Notes: a model not told the origin generated them from the letters alone. A stretch of 64,000 bases of DNA from Ischnura elegans (GCF_921293095.1 NC_060247.1:115649111-115713110), one strand, 5' to 3'. Counted from the first letter of the stretch, positions 10,578 to 21,962 are shown. Translations and numbers: made by a program.

Positions 10578-13500
10578 TCAATCACCATTCTCCTCACTCT
10601 TTGGTGGAGTCTCCTTCTTTCCAATGGTCACTATGAAATCTTGCTGTTGCGCTTGATACTCTGCTTCCAGGTCCTTTGTTTTGGTTTGCTGGAACTGAAT
10701 CTGGTAAACATATTGTGCATTACATTCATGTCATAAATGTAAAGAAATATGTAGGCCTTTGAACTAATCTAAAAAATTGAGGAAATTTTTCTGAACTAGG
10801 GAGGTAGTAATACACAGCCAATGCACGTACAACGTTGGATTCAGTGTGTCTGCTATTGGGAGAGGAGGGCTATCATTCTTTGAGAAAATGGAGGTTTATC
10901 CTAAAAAAATTTACCATTGAGTAAAGTGCCCTGAGGTTGCCAACCAGGTGAGAGAGTCCATTATGTTCGACATTTTGAGGTGCATCACTTTCCTTGTCCT
11001 CGGGGAATGATGCTGGTGGTGCTGTGGGGTTGACTTGTGTTTATAACCCTTTCTTTGCCCAGGTGACTTCTCTTTTGCTGGCATTTCTGCAAGTCACCTT
11101 TCCATCTTTTTGAAGCCATTCAGTACTGGTCACCAAGAGTTGCTCAGTACAAATCGGGAGTCTTGATTGAAATAGTTGACAATAGACTACCAATGTTTTG
11201 AGCTCAATAGGGTTCTCACTCATACAAGTTGGCTACGGATTATGGGAGTAATTTTGGGTAATGGATTGCGTTGATCTCTTTTAGTATCCAAGATATTTTC
11301 CCAAAAATGGTGGATACATAAGGAAGGTATGCTATGTCCAGTGGTTTCTCCTTAACTTCCTTGGACTTTGGGTCAGGTGGTTGAATGGTCCTCTAAATGG
11401 CCTTCTTTACATATTCCAGGTTCATGCTATCTTCATCTGAAATAGTTATTGCTCAGTGAAAGAGAAGGGACATCATGGCCCATCTTTGGGCAAGGTGGTG
11501 GTGGCTAACACCATGCAAGTAAAGATCTGCGTTGACTTACAATAAACTCAGTGGCAAGTCTGCCATCCAGTTATTTATGCACTAAGATGTCAAGGAATGG
11601 AAGCCAGCGGTTATCTTCCTCTTCCATTGCAAAGGTTATGCTGGGGAATTCTAGAGGCAATTCATATCTGATTGGAGAAGTGGAATTTCAACCGATACAC
11701 CTGATTTGCAATGAGCAACTTTGACAACCAGCACTGAATGGCTTCAAAAAGAAGAAAAGTAGACTCACAGAACATTCACACCAATGAGAAGAAACCTCGG
11801 CAAAGAAAGTGATATAAATACAAGGCAACAACAAGGTACCAGTGTCGTTCCATAAATACGAGGAATGTGATGTATGTACCTCAAAACATAGGACATAATG
11901 GACTCTCTCACCCAGATGGAAACCTCAGAGCACTTTATTCAGTATGTTTGCAAGGAAAGCACTAGATTATTCTCAACATTTCCCATATTTCATCTCTATT
12001 AAGAATAAGTAGTAAAGGTCAATGCAAAATGGTTCATTTACTGCCATAGAATTCCTTAATGAATATTTAAACTTAAAAAAATATAATTAGACTTATTAAA
12101 AAAATTGTCTACCATAACCAGTAACTCATTTTGTGCAAAGCTGCTGCAGCTGAAGATATTCCACCTCTCTATTGGTAACCAGCACGCCTCCCAGCGTTAC
12201 TAGCGAAGGATAGTACCCAGACATGTGGGAAACTTAGAACTTGGAATTCATGGTCACATGGCAGGATTTTTAGGTGAAGGAACAAAGCAGGTATGGTGAT
12301 GGTATACATATATTAGAGCAAATATGTATTGGGAAAAAAACAATTTCCATACACTGCCCATGGGATCACCTTATACCCCACTCCACAACATTGATCATTA
12401 TGGGGGTCTGTGCATGTGCAGACCAAAAATATCGCGTGAATGCATACCCCAGCAAAAAGGAATGCACCAAGAGGATTAAAAGTTAAGTGATTCGATTTGA
12501 TTAGAATTTTTGTGAAGTGTAAAATCCTGTGAGTTATGTTTTCACCTTGACTGCATTCAAAGATGTTCCTATCCGGCAGGATGTCCAACCACAGAAATTG
12601 TATGATGTAATGTAACAAATGGTAATGGGAAAATAACGCAAAGGATGCATTGGACACAACCAATAGTAGCACTATGGGCCTTAAGACCATAAGATGCACC
12701 TATGAACACATTTTGGTTGCAATCCATGCAACCGTATGGAAATGCATAGCAGACAGACATCCTCTTTTATATATTTAGATGAATTTTTGATATTGGATTT
12801 TTAAAGCCCATGCATTGATATAACTACCAAAAATGCAAGAAATGGGGATTCAATAGAGGTTGATTTTTGTAATCAGGTTAATTTCTATGCACAATACATC
12901 AGTTGAAATATTTAGTACATACATATAAGAGTTCATGGGCAACAAACAAACTGCATATTTGGCACTCATTTTGAATATCTATGCTCATAAATAATAATCA
13001 ACGTAAATATGTAGTGCAAATTGTGACCTAAGATTTTTGTACAGCAGACTGTGTGCCCTTAATCCTTCAGCTATGGGTGCCACGTCTTCCAATGTATGCA
13101 GAAATATTCGGAGGAAGTCAGCTACTCAATTGGTGGCAGAGCAGACATAAAAAAGTCCCTTTAATAAACCCTTCCCTACCAAGGTTTTCTTTATGCCTAG
13201 CAATTAAATGATGGATTATTGAAAATTAAAATTACTGAATAAAATTTTTAAATATGTGTATTTCTATAAAACAAATACGTAAATTACACACTGTTTCACA
13301 ATGCTCTCTTTCATTCAATATCAGACACCAAGGAAATCTGTTTTTATTTGCCCACTTCTGAAGACTAAAAGGATAAATATAAAAAACAACTGGAAGAAAG
13401 TTTTATAGCTCATGAGTCATGACCAAGGAAGCTCTTGGTAATTATTAGTTTAATTTGACACCATGCACCAATGACACTAATATTAATCCAAATTGGTTGA

Positions 13501-16500
13501 AGCTCTTCTATGCAAGTGATTTCTCAACATCTTGTCTCCTGAGTGTATTGAGAGAATAATGGAAGGACCGGCTAGTACCTCAAGTGAATGGAATGCAGCT
13601 CCTATAGAGCGAGAGAGTGGTCCAGTTCAGTGGCGCAGCGAGGGGGGGGGTTTGGGGGATTAAACCCCCCCCCCCCCCCCCAGAGCTCAGGAGAATTTTT
13701 TAAATTTAATCCATTTTACTTAATTGGATTGGTATCACTAATAGAATAGTGTAAGGATTAATAAAGTATACCACAGAAAGCCGTAAAACTCGCCATTTTG
13801 AACCGTTTATCTAAAGATTCCGCAATTTATTAATCTCGCACATACCGCTTATCCTGGTGGGTATTCCATACCCTCACACACCCTGTATTAGTTGCACCTA
13901 AACCACCCCCAGCCTTAATTCCTAGGACACCAATTAGCATAGCATAGACAGCCCCTGGTCCAGTTAGCATAAGAAGGAAGGTTTGCCAATTGCACCTTTT
14001 ATAGATAGAGAGAGTAGGGGCAATAGAGATAGGAAGAGGCTGTATGAGAAGAGAGTCGAACATGCGTGTTTTACCCCCAGTTACGCATTCATAAGTACGA
14101 TTACGTTCCACTGCAGCTTTAGTGCTAACTCAACTGCATACACCAACTATAATAGGAGAGATACCCAGGGGCAGTCTGGCCAGGTTGGCTGGTCGGCGAT
14201 CGCCGAGGGCCCTGCGCTTATGGGGCCCCCACAAACGCTCGTGTCCATCCTGAAGTGTGCATGAAAGGTGTAATCAAGAAAGACTCTGAATATTTGAATC
14301 AAAGTTTTTTTTGCTATTATAAAATTCTAAGATCTCTTTCATTTGCTTCATTTACAACACATCCAGTGAAAAAAGGTCATATAAAAATAAATAAAATAAA
14401 AGAGTCAGAAGAATAAAGAGAACCTGATTCTTTTTTGAAAGGGTTATTCGTAAAGCTTATTTTAGAGTTTCATTTTAGATATTTATTGTTAAATTTTTAA
14501 GCTGTGAAATCCTCACTTTTTACAGTATTTTTTCTGACAAAATTACTATTTTCATTAACTTTTATTTCGTTTTTAAGAGCCAGAATAGTGTAAAAATCCA
14601 TTTCCGGACATGGAATTACCAAAAATTTTTCGGATGAGGGCCCAATCACAAGCCCAGCCAAGGGCCCCCATTCACCCCAGACCGCCCCAGGACATACCCT
14701 CTACATGGAAAAATATCTAGCTCTTTATTCTAAGAATTAAATTACATATCTATTTTCCATTGAGGAATTACCTTTTCTAGCACAGAATTTAATGCCTCGC
14801 AGAGTGTAGTGCTGCTAAGCTCAGAGTCAGCTAGGTAGGATACTTCCACAGTCGCGGTAACCAGCTTTTCGATGTACTCCACGAACCCCTGCATTTCCTG
14901 TGCATTTAATATTAAATTAAAAACCTAACAGTTTAGTAGGCTATTAATAATATGTATGTATAATTAGAATTTTTCACTCACAAAGAGATCCTTCTTGCTG
15001 CCTTCAAGTTTTGCCCTTGCAGAGACCATTTCAGTCCATAGCTCCTCTTGAATAACCTCTGAATCCTTGAAAAGGGTTATGCGGTCCATGAGTAGTAAAA
15101 TATTTTCTATTGCCTTCCTGTGAAATTAAGATAACCTCTTTTAAGAAAATAGAAATTCAGTATGCCCACCAGTCATTTTCATTATTGGATGACTATAAAA
15201 CAATTTGTTGGTTGAAGTCATTCAGCTACATATAATGGCAACTTCACAAAGAGTGAAGCCAAAAAGTTGCTTATCTTGGGAAGGATCTCAAGCATTGCAC
15301 TCCATTGAAACACTTGGGAAGTCATGCAACCTTAAAATTTCATTTATCAGCTCATATGACTCAGATTGAACCAGTGGCGCAGCTAGGGGGAGGGGGGGGG
15401 GAGGTTTTGGGCTATAAACCCCCCTCCCAGAGCACAAAGAAATTTTTAAGTTTAATCCATTTTACTTAATTGGATTGATATTACTGATAGAATAGTGTAA
15501 GGATTAATAAAATATCCCTCAGAAAGCCATAAAACTCACCATTTTGAACCTTTTATATTAAAATTCCACTATTTATTAATCTCCCACCTACTGCTAATCC
15601 TGGTGGGTATTCTAAACCCCTACACACCCCGGTATTAGTTGCACCTAACCACCCCCCCCCCCCCACCTTAATTCCTAGCTGCACCCCTGGATTTAACAGT
15701 AATTTTGGATTTTAGAATACTGAGGCAATATCAGACTGTAAAGCACTTTCCTCTTATTCAAAAGCTGGTAGTTTTCACATTCAAAATATATAAGTAGCAT
15801 CGGTCTGACTTCAATTCTGTGCACTGAGTGTGGCAATCGTCATTTCATAGAAGTGAGTTTGGTGCTTGAAATGCTGTATATGTCTGAATACAGTCCCCCC
15901 TTTTTTTCCCAAAATGCCTGTGGTAAAAGTAAAGGGGAGGACTATATTCAAACGCATTTTTTTTAACTTTCCCCAAAACTGAAGCCTCAAAATTAGGGGG
16001 GTGGGGACTATATTCAGAGGGGGACTATATTCAGAGAAATACGGTATTTCAAATTCAAACTGTATCTTCCAACATATCTCCTTGAACAACCCTGTGTCCT
16101 TGATCGTATCGGCTTTAAGCAATCATATTTATGAAACATTGCATCTGCATTTAATCATACTGTTGCACCAAACATTAGCCTAACTACCTGCAGAGTACAC
16201 TCAGTCAACAAAGGCTATATAACAGTACATGGAAAAAGGCACAGGAATGGTAAAACCCTGTGTGTACTGTTTCTTCATTCTATGTATGCATGATGTGAGC
16301 AGATGGCTATGTATCTCAGGCGTTTCTAGTTTGGCCTTTATAAAAGCCTTGAGAACATTCTAGAACCGTGGTCTCTAAGATTTTTTCCCGGCACCACACA
16401 ATATAGCACCATCAGACACATAAAGTAGCTGCCATAAGAATGGAATTGGTCCAGCAGTCTCCATGCAGAGGATTGGGATTGCAGTAGTTGTCAGATGTTA

Positions 16501-18833
16501 GTTTCTAAAGACCTGAAGCAAATACTAAGATAGAGGGCTCAAATTAAATCATTTAGCCAAATTACTTGCAAGTGAACTTGCAGCCATGAAGGCATCATAA
16601 ATTTCCAGAAAAAGATATCTGATGGATGTAAGATGAAGATTCATCACTGACGCAGGAATGAAGAATAGGGCATCATTTTTGTCAGCGCATTCTGCAAATA
16701 GGAGTTATGGGGTGATTTAAAAAAATGTTAACTTAACAGAAGAGATAAGGAGGAATTCGGAACTTTTGCATTTAACTACAGCCATCATTTATCACTACAG
16801 ATTGCTTCTTCCCTTTGAAAGATGAAAAAAAAGGATTGCTAGCTTCAAATGTACCCATGCATTTATTAAAATTGATTGTTTCTGGCTTTACTTTGTGAAA
16901 ATCCATTCTTAATAATAAAATGTTATTGTACTTTTCCACACGATTTAATTAATACGACCGGTTTCGTCACAGAGGCGACATCATCAGGTACAGAAACCAT
17001 TATAATAAGTTATTTTGTTCTTGTTAATATAACTGTTATTATAATGGTTTCTGTACCTGATGACGTCGCCTCTGCGACTAAACCGGTCGTATTAATTAAA
17101 TCGTGTGGAAAAGTACAATAATGTTTCATTATTAAGAATGAATTTATTGATAATTAGAATGCATCATTGTTACATTATTTAATGGTTCATCTACAAATAG
17201 GAAGAAATATCAAATTACAACAATTTTTCTTCAATTAAATAAGAATCTTTAATGAGACAAATAGTGCACACTATAAAATTATTCCATACATTTCATTCTC
17301 TCTTTGTCCTCAACCCGATTCTCGCAAAGAATTTTTCTAGTGTCCCATCAGCTTTGCTACAGCAATTATGTCAATGGTTGTAAAGACCTTTCCAAGTAAT
17401 ACTCTTGAATCAAATAGCATAGGAACCAGCTCATAAACTTCCTGGTGCATGAGGAAATATTAATTTTTATACATGAACATAATTTGAATTAACTTATTGG
17501 AACAGAGTAAAAACAGCCTTTTCTCCGGTCCTTCTCCATCTCTGTTCCCATCATTGACTACATAATGTTGTTCTGATGGTGTTTACATCATATTTATAGC
17601 CATTACATTGTGCCAAATTTGTTTAAAGTGAGGTGATTTAATAAAATTCATTAGTCGATTTATATTGATTTTAAGGCAAATCCATTTCTACTTTTGTATT
17701 TCACTGTTTTCGTATTTTCTTTGCTTAAATTCTCATAACTATAACCCTGATAACAGTTTTGCTATCTTTTTAGAGATTAGTTGTGACCAGAAACAGGGGT
17801 GGAATAGGAAAGGAGGCAGGGGGATAATGGGAATGCCACCCCCACGTAATTCCAGAAAATACTGTTATCCTTGAGGTGGCTCTCCGGCGTGAATTTTTAT
17901 TTCATATTTAAAGATAATTCAAGAGAATTAAAAAGCCGCCTGTCTAAGCTTTTGACAGAGTTGTCTAAGCTAAAGAGAAAACTATCGATCGACATTAGAC
18001 AGTGGTAATCTGTGCAAAGGGAGGAATTATTCAGTAAAGTATGTCCTCAAGTTACAATTTTATGTCACTTACATGCAAAAATGATCACAATTTGGGCATC
18101 CATTCAGTTTGAAAACATAACTACGTACTTGCAGTGGCGGATCTTTGGGGGGGGGGGTTAAAGGGGGTTATAGCCCTCCCCTTGAATATCCACTTCACAC
18201 TAGATAGAATGGTAATTTTTGTTCGGACCCCCATCTACTGCTGGGGGTTTACTCCTTACTTAGCCACTCCCTTTTCCCTACCCTGGATCCGCTACTGTTT
18301 ACTTGTACTGATGGATACCCACATAGAGCATCTGTAACCAACGATCAACTCAATCATGAAAATCATGAACTTCATAGGGAAAATCAACTTTAATTTACCA
18401 ATACCTATAATTTTCATGATGCTTCACTAATATAGCTCCACTAAGAACCAGGAGTTGATTCACTGATGCAGCAGTGACTGAGGAGGCGTTCTGAATCAAT
18501 GCTTTATCCGACATGGACTGCACCAATTTGGGCTAAAATTACACGAAAAGAAAACCTTATGAAACGACCCTGAAATATTGTACCTTCAAAGAGTAACCTC
18601 ATTGGATTACATGTACCTCTTCCAGTGATTCAGTGGCTGCTTTAACGGAAAAACCTAAAGAGGCTCCAAACATGGCAGGCAAAATCCTATTACCTAAGAA
18701 TGAAACTCATTACATCTTGTAACGCTATCCTCGTAGATTTACAGCTAAAATAGTACGTACCGAAATATTTACATTTAGGCGAAGAAATGGGCAGTTGCCG
18801 GAGTAAACACCTCTTTATACATAAAGAAATCAT
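10578..18833 (-). CDS. DIABLO: Smac/DIABLO-like mitochondrial pro-apoptotic protein
   Basis: Six minus-strand exons join in frame: 18833-18761, 18693-18617, 18532-18405, 15117-14982, 14897-14772 and 10700-10578. The product is 220 residues (human 239). The N-terminus (MISLCIKRCLLRQLPISSPK) is basic and lacks acidic residues, like a mitochondrial import sequence. It is followed by a hydrophobic stretch (ILPAMFGASLGFSV). The rest is a helical bundle. SDKALIQNASSVTAAS aligns with the first helix of human Smac, EELWTEMVSARAKL with its conserved EDEVWQVIIGARAEM, and a charged C-terminal helix ends EENGD. Family members are released from mitochondria and block IAP proteins through an N-terminal Ala-led tetrapeptide. 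Here the best-aligned candidate is Ala43-Ala-Thr-Glu, which is not canonical. All donors are GT and all acceptors AG. The last junction (14772 to 10700) spans a 4-kb intron, and one small exon could be missing there. Confidence 0.82.
10913..11950 (-). mobile_element. Penelope-like element remnant with inverted flanks
   Basis: Minus-strand frames with stops include NRWLPFLDILVHK near 11600, a typical RT-thumb segment of Penelope-like elements. Then, near 11350-11270, KPLDIAYLPYVSTIFGKISW corresponds to the segment after it that leads to the GIY-YIG nuclease. The fragment is bordered by about 75-bp imperfect inverted repeats at roughly 10913-10993 and 11870-11950, which share TGAGAGAGTCCATTATGT. 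It lies in the last DIABLO intron. It is truncated and not coding. The assignment rests on motif spacing only. Confidence 0.6.
11951..13627. other. Intron sequence without a recognised feature
   Basis: This is part of the 4-kb last intron of DIABLO. ORFs of up to 128 codons (12313-12699 minus) have no recognisable domain and no codon pattern like the host exons. I see no gene here. A missing small DIABLO exon could still be hidden in this stretch. Confidence 0.5.
13628..13957 (+). mobile_element. hAT-type MITE, copy A, with perfect 8-bp target duplication
   Basis: The 330-bp element starts CAGTGGCGCAGC and ends GCCCCTG. It is flanked by the exact direct repeat GTCCAGTT at 13620-13627 and 13958-13965. 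An 8-bp duplication with CAGNGGCG ends is characteristic of hAT elements. It contains a G-run/C-run pair (stem) and no ORF of note. Closely similar copies occur at 15372 and 31518. Confidence 0.88.
14155..14700 (-). repeat. Dispersed GC-rich-ended repeat, copy 2
   Basis: The left end (CCCAGGGGCAGTCTGGCC) and the complement of the right end (TCCTGGGGCGGTCTGGGG) are imperfect inverted repeats about 540 bp apart. This suggests a non-autonomous DNA transposon. The right half is the reverse complement of the repeat at 4265-4440. Target duplication could not be fixed. It sits in the last DIABLO intron, just beyond exon 5. Confidence 0.6.
15372..15689 (+). mobile_element. hAT-type MITE, copy B
   Basis: The 318-bp element starts CAGTGGCGCAGC and ends GCTGCACCCCTG. 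The flanking octamers GATTGAAC and GATTTAAC match at 7 of 8 bases, as expected for an ageing hAT target duplication. The body (TTTAATCCATTTTACTTAAT and so on) is shared with copy A. It lies in DIABLO intron 3. Confidence 0.85.
16904..17140. repeat. Large palindrome: 105-bp arms around a 27-bp loop
   Basis: Arms 16904-17008 and 17036-17140 are near-perfect reverse complements with only a few mismatches. Each arm carries a CTGATGA box, a short self-complementary stem, a GAAAC-like box and CCGGTC, then TATTAATTAAAT and GTGTGGAA. The left arm, read on the minus strand, has an intact GAAAC. The right arm, read on the plus strand, has TAAAC. This looks like two element termini facing each other. 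The same architecture recurs at 31.8, 44.6 and 50.3 kb. It lies in DIABLO intron 3. Confidence 0.85.
18132..18297 (+). mobile_element. Short hAT-like MITE
   Basis: This 166-bp element has inverted ends CAGTGGCGGATC and GATCCGCTACTG. The flanking octamers CGTACTTG and TTTACTTG match at 6 of 8 bases. The body has a G-run and pairs of complementary pyrimidine blocks. It is a different family from the 13.6/15.4-kb MITEs but of the same superfamily type. It lies in DIABLO intron 3. Confidence 0.7.
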
Positions 18834-19130
18834 ATCGCCTGTACAAAAAACTGTCTAGAATGAAGCTTTACAAAATTATGCCAACGACATCAGAAGAAAA
18901 ATTTTAGATTTGGAAGAAATATCGGACACCAATCTAAAAGAAGTTTCAGGGTAACCTAATACACTCAGCAGGAAGTACATTGCACTAAATCTTGAATCAA
19001 AGCCCTAACCACAGCCATGAAAACAAGAATAATTCAGTAAAATGGTATCACAGAATTAACCGGGTTTATATTATAAAAATATAAACAAACAATTATGACC
19101 GGAAACGGAACCACGAAAATTCGGCTTATG
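18834..19130. promoter_or_regulatory. Probable bidirectional promoter between DIABLO and the YLPM1-like gene
   Basis: About 300 bp separates the DIABLO start codon (18833, minus) from a probable plus-strand non-coding first exon of the large gene. No clear TATA box is positioned for either direction. The arrangement of two divergent genes with such a short gap is the evidence. Transcription start sites are not directly visible. Confidence 0.4.
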
Positions 19131-19408
19131 TTTGTCTTTTTCGATAGTAACGCCATCGTGTAAGAATTGTAGTGCGTCGTTTATGAGCAAAAGAAAGATA
19201 ATGTTCGGCGAAAGAGTTGTATGAAAGATTATATTGGTAATTTTATCGTCATCAGATTATTGCAGGTGTTCAAATTCTCAGGGTTAGTGAGGAAAATTCA
19301 ACTTTCGAGCGCATTACACCAAGGAAGCGAGAAATATTCCCCGCTGGGGTAGGAGGCGTATTGCCAGTGATGGCCGTCGTTGATCTTCTTATTTGAGAGT
19401 TCATTAAG
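19130..19408 (+). other. Probable 5' non-coding first exon of the YLPM1-like gene
   Basis: The sequence is richer in CG dinucleotides than its surroundings and ends TTCATTAAG followed by a consensus donor GTAAGT at 19409. No ORF runs into the donor. The first coding exon starts 10 kb downstream at 29301, with AG acceptor candidates just upstream (ACAAAG at 29293). A 5' UTR split by a large first intron would explain both. The exact start is a guess. Confidence 0.4.
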
Positions 19409-20703
19409 GTAAGTTTGTGTAAAAGAGAGTGAGTTGGGAGAATTTCTGTTATTGAAGTAGCCGTAGTCGCTATCTTGATCGTTTGATAAGTACTAGGTTA
19501 TCTTATTAATCAGGCCTTAGTGGTAAATTTAACTTCATCCTTCGTAGTTTGTTTTCCTCTCTCTTATCAAGTAAGGAATTGTTTTAATGGAGTATAATTC
19601 TTATGATTTTACGCTCAAATCTCATAAACTGGGGAAAGATGTAATATCTGTACATACCTTTTCTGGTTTCATTTATCATATTCGCTTTCTTCAAGGTTTT
19701 ATCGATGTAATTCAATTTTACCGGCTATGTCACGACTCTGGGCCATGACGCCAGGATACTTCTTTAATCATGGAAATAATTCGCAGTTTAGCGTCTCTCT
19801 GGTTATTGACACAGGGTGTTAATTTATTGTTTATTGGAATGGCGGAAGCTAATTGCAGGCATGATGTTTCAATTTTTATTTCGATTTAAATTCTTGTCGC
19901 TTTGTTGTCATTTTCCCTTGGTGGGTCTCGTTGGCAAGTTCTATATTGCCTTGGCTGATTCATTTCGACAGAAATTGGAAGTTATCGATGTTAAAGTGCC
20001 TGGTCTGCCGTGCTGAGGTTACTTTCCTCACCCTTCTTGTCTAAGAGTTGGTCACTCAGCAATAGTATATTGAAAGAAATATTGTATTTGAGAGAAAGCT
20101 CATCATTGTCTTGAGAGTTTCTGAGCTACCAAATTTTTTATCTTGGGCTCCTGTGCTGTGGTATGAATTATAGTCAAGAGGCTTGCGATGGGCGATAAAT
20201 CATCTACCTTTTACCATTTGAAGCCAGCCATAGAGAAAATAAAGTTGCAAATGTTTTATATGCTCTTCCTGTTGTAGGAGTTGTTAACGTTTCATGTTAA
20301 TAACTTTAAATTTATCGCGTATCCAGTGTTTCAGTAATTAGATTCAGTGACTGTAACGTTTTCTGATGATGTCATTTGGTCAATCATTGGCATTGGCAAT
20401 GCTATATTTTTCTGGGCATACAATGGCTAGGGTATTGTATGCTTCTATAAAAAAATGTGTGGAGAAGAATGCGCTTTGTGGAGCTCAAGAGGCAGCGATT
20501 CAGAGTAATTGGTATTTTGCTTTTGCTAGTTGCCAAGCTTACAGTGGCTGCTGCTGTCTTCCAAAACTATTTAATATTATTTTCTCATTAAAAAAATTGC
20601 TATTACCAACATTGGTTAGAAATAAGCTGTGAGTTGTTTCGTCTCCAGAATGTCACTTATTGCATATTGTTAACCAAGAAGTACTCCTTGTTACACAGTC
20701 TTA

Positions 20704-20936
20704 AGGCCTGGTTACACGGTGCATTAACACGTAAAAGTTAATGTACGTTTGCATTAATGATTGGTGGACCGGAATGGAACATGCACGAATGCATGAACCA
20801 AATTATAATAGGGTCTATTTTCTGTGCTTGTATTTGCACAAGTTGGGTGTTCACACTGTGCATTTTGGCATTCATTATCGCATTCATACATTTAGACATT
20901 AACCCGAATGTGTTAATGTATCGCGTAACCAGGCCT
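20704..20936. mobile_element. PIF/Harbinger-type MITE
   Basis: The 233-bp element has inverted ends of about 28 bp: AGGCCTGGTTACACGGTGCA at the left and the complement of TGTATCGCGTAACCAGGCCT at the right. It is flanked by TTA on both sides (20701-20703 and 20937-20939). A 3-bp TTA duplication with GGCC-type ends fits PIF/Harbinger. The inner arms also contain complementary CATTAA and TTAATG blocks. It has no coding capacity. Confidence 0.75.
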
Positions 20937-21962
20937 TTATTGGATTCTGTATATTGCATTATCACTGATTTTTAGCTCGTTTTTTTCCCACACTTTCTGT
21001 CCCTTGCTTTATTTATGTTTTTAGATATGCCTTACTCTTTATTCCATTCTCTCAAGATTAATTTTGCATTCATTTATACAATGGGGCCCATCACATAACT
21101 TGTCATTTTCTGAATAAGAGGAGTCTGAAATTGGTGTGAACCCTTAAATGTATGAATGCCTCCTTTTGAATTCCATAAATCCCATCTGTAACTATAACTG
21201 GAAGTCAGAATTTTATTTTAGAATACAAATTTTTTGTGTAAATTATTTGCCAAGTATGCAGGCCAGCTTATTTGAATATTTGAAGCAAATCTGCATTGGC
21301 CTATTTCTCCTGTGGAAGCAAATACCTTCATGACAAACTTAGTGATCACAGCACTTCAAAGCATTATAAATAGCCCTGTATTTGGTTGACTTTCAAATGT
21401 GATACTTTGATCATGTGTGAATATGCAGTCAGAAGCAGCCAATGGGCTTTATCTTCTCATACTAATGTAGTATTTTAAGAATTTTTTTTACAATTGACCT
21501 TTGCAAAGGTGGAAAAATTGTAAATTTGGACATATTGTTTTAAAAGACAGATGATTCAACCTATGACATGTGGTGTGTAGGAAACCCTTTTCTATGGATT
21601 GATACCCAAATTCGCAAATGCAAACATTCCATTTAAATATTACCCTATAGGGTGTTTGGTGGGGAAAACTAGGCAGCTGCAAGATTTGAACCTGTGCCAC
21701 CTGCTTCATTACTCACACACTACCTCTGCTCCTATCGATCTTTACCCAAAAATTTCCTTTGGATGGAATGGATTCTGAAACCATCTGCTCATCAGCTGGT
21801 CATCTTTTCAGTCAAGCCTATTGTGGCACAGCAAAATGCTTTACTCAATTCTAGTTGATCTTCAGAGCGTTGGAAACAAGAAGATTCAAATGAGACGTCA
21901 ACTGACAGTCGTAACTGAAATATTTGAGAGAAAGATTTAAATCGAGTGTAAAATGCTAAGTT

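Noticed and set aside
12313-12699. 128-codon minus-strand ORF in the last DIABLO intron
   Set aside because: No motif, no splice signals linking it to DIABLO, and composition like random intron translation.
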